From NCBI GenBank assembly GCA_028871475.1, contig JAGWMZ010000001.1, forward strand, positions 1 through 64,000: a DNA stretch of 64,000 nucleotides, read 5' to 3'. Shown piece after piece: positions 62,787 to 64,000 of this stretch. The translations under genes were made by a program, and so were the position numbers. Every line of letters starts with the position of its first letter. Positions within the stretch are counted from its first letter, which is position 1. Source of the DNA: Sphingomonadales bacterium. Lineage in GTDB: Bacteria > Pseudomonadota > Alphaproteobacteria > Sphingomonadales > Sphingomonadaceae. Below the pieces are notes generated by a model. The model was not told the DNA's origin and ran no database searches. It saw only the letters and a list, made by a program, of their open reading frames with translations.

Positions 62787-64000
62787 ATGGAATCTCGTCG
62801 CGATGCGTTAAGACTTGCCCTTGCGGGTTCCTTCGCCGCGTCGCATGTCGCCACCGCGCGCGCTGAGGCGACAGGCAGCCCGGTCCATGGGAAGCCATGC
62901 CTGACCAGCAACATGGCTTGGCCGCGCGGCGTGGAGGGACAGCGCAAGGCGGACCTGGGCAACGGGACATTCCTGAACCCGGTGCTGCCCGGCGACTACC
63001 CCGATCCGTCTGTCCTGAAGGACGGCGATGATTATTACATGACCCATTCATCCTTCGATGGCGCGCCCGGATTGCTGATCTGGCACTCGCGTGATCTGGT
63101 GAACTGGCAGCCTCTGGGCCCTGCTTTGAACAAGCCCCTCGGCACGGTCTTTGCCGTGGACATCGTCAGGCATGGGGATCGCTATTTCATCTACATCCCC
63201 TTCATGCGGGCGCCATGGTCCCCGCCGCTTGCCAGTTTTGCGAACATCTATGTCATCCATGCGCCCGCGATGACCGGGCCATGGAGCGAGCCTGTCGATC
63301 TGGGGATCGGCGGTTTGATCGATCCGGGTCATGTCGTCGGCGAAGACGGCCACCGCTACCTGTTCTTCAACGATGGCAAGCGCGTGCGCCTGACCCCCGA
63401 TGGTCTTGCAACGGCCGGGCCTGTCGAGACCGCCTATCAGGCATGGCATTACCCTGATGACTGGATCACCGAAGCCTGGTCCCCCGAAGGGCCAAAGCTG
63501 TTCCGGCGCGGCGATTATTTCTATCTGGTCAATGCTGTGGGCGGCACCAGCGGCCCGGCAACGGGACACATGGTCGTGGCCGCAAGGTCGCGCTCGATCA
63601 ACGGCCCCTGGGAGACCTGTCCGCACAATCCGATCGTGCGGGCAAGGTCGCAGGATGACCTCTGGTGGTCACGCGGCCATGCAACCTGCGTGGAAGGGCC
63701 CGGCGGGCAGTGGTTCATGGTCTATCACGGCTATGAGAATGGCTTTCAGACGCTTGGGCGGCAAACCTTGCTCGAACCCATCGAATGGACGCAGGACGGC
63801 TGGTTTCGCGCGACGGGCGGCAATCTTTCCAAACCGCTCGCCAAACCTTCGGGACCGGCCGTGGCTCATGGCATGCCGCACTCGGACCCTTTCGAGCACG
63901 CCGCATTGGGCTGGCTATGGACGCTTTACGCCAGCCCCCCGCAGCAAGCGGGACGGGTGATGGTGGCCAATGGCTGCCTGACGCTGGATGGCAAGGGCAC
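62787..64000 (+). CDS. GH43-like glycosidase, Tat-exported (partial at window end)
   Basis: The frame is open from ATG 62787 (GGAGAG 7 bases upstream) through the window end, more than 404 codons. The first residues ESRRDALRLALAGS form a twin-arginine-type signal. The catalytic part starts with NPVLPGDYPDPSVLKDGDDY, containing the catalytic base Asp of five-bladed beta-propeller GH43 enzymes. FAVDIVRHGDRYFIY is probably the second Asp region, and EAWSPEGPKLFRRGDYFYL holds the acid Glu. Beta-xylosidase or arabinofuranosidase activity is possible. A 184-bp gap upstream separates it from the hydrolase gene. Confidence 0.82.
   Translation, partial: MESRRDALRLALAGSFAASHVATARAEATGSPVHGKPCLTSNMAWPRGVEGQRKADLGNGTFLNPVLPGDYPDPSVLKDGDDYYMTHSSFDGAPGLLIWHSRDLVNWQPLGPALNKPLGTVFAVDIVRHGDRYFIYIPFMRAPWSPPLASFANIYVIHAPAMTGPWSEPVDLGIGGLIDPGHVVGEDGHRYLFFNDGKRVRLTPDGLATAGPVETAYQAWHYPDDWITEAWSPEGPKLFRRGDYFYLVNAVGGTSGPATGHMVVAARSRSINGPWETCPHNPIVRARSQDDLWWSRGHATCVEGPGGQWFMVYHGYENGFQTLGRQTLLEPIEWTQDGWFRATGGNLSKPLAKPSGPAVAHGMPHSDPFEHAALGWLWTLYASPPQQAGRVMVANGCLTLDGKG

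Noticed and set aside
1..64000. CRISPR arrays and rRNA genes
   Set aside because: No regularly spaced direct repeats and no rRNA-like sequence were seen in reading the window.

Overview
The window looks like chromosome from a high-GC alphaproteobacterium of the order Sphingomonadales. This rests on the acpP-fabF-mltG, recG / sdhE / mfd and rnd-oxyR gene orders, the TonB-dependent receptor with its DIVVTG start, and the protein sequences as I recognise them. The genus (perhaps Novosphingobium) is inference.

Layout. Bases 1-134 are the end of an IS21-like element. Bases 248-31185 are an integrated genomic island of about 30.9 kb. It is bounded by a 51-bp direct repeat (248-298 and 31135-31185) that duplicates the 3' part of a tRNA-Met(CAT) gene. 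The intact tRNA gene lies at the right end, next to a tyrosine integrase that reads toward it. From left to right the island carries: (a) a six-gene leftward helicase/nuclease defence locus (WYL regulator, AddB-like, AddA-like, McrB, McrC and a giant SF1 helicase-nuclease); (b) a set of small rightward cargo genes, including a DUF697-like GTPase; (c) mobilisation functions: a MobA/MobL-like relaxase, two DnaQ-fold exonucleases and a hypothetical gene; (d) a KfrA-like DNA-binding protein with a 22-bp palindromic operator, followed by three tightly overlapping genes of unknown function whose first ribosome-binding site and start codon lie inside a 17-bp hairpin; (e) a small gene overlapping the integrase. 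I find no conjugation apparatus, so the element is most likely an integrative mobilisable element with a defence cargo.

From about 31.2 kb the sequence is ordinary core chromosome: fatty-acid synthesis and cell wall (mltG, fabF, acpP), translation (aspS), RNA processing and oxidative stress (rnd, oxyR, a YitT-like gene), phospholipid synthesis (pgsA and an LplT-like transporter), an EVE protein, a 2-oxoglutarate oxygenase, a D-2-hydroxyacid dehydrogenase, DNA repair (recG, mfd), sdhE, an EAL phosphodiesterase and nadK.

From 53.8 kb to the window end there is a rightward catabolic/transport cluster: TonB-dependent receptor, LysR regulator, CitMHS-type transporter, an AtuA/DUF1446 protein, its separately encoded C-terminal domain, and a secreted alpha/beta-hydrolase. 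These are joined by start/stop overlaps from lysR onward. A Tat-exported GH43-like glycosidase runs off the end. Together they suggest uptake and breakdown of a carboxylated compound or ester, with the substrate unknown.

The most unusual parts are the composite defence locus (426-16082) and the KfrA-plus-three-unknowns module (25441-29600).
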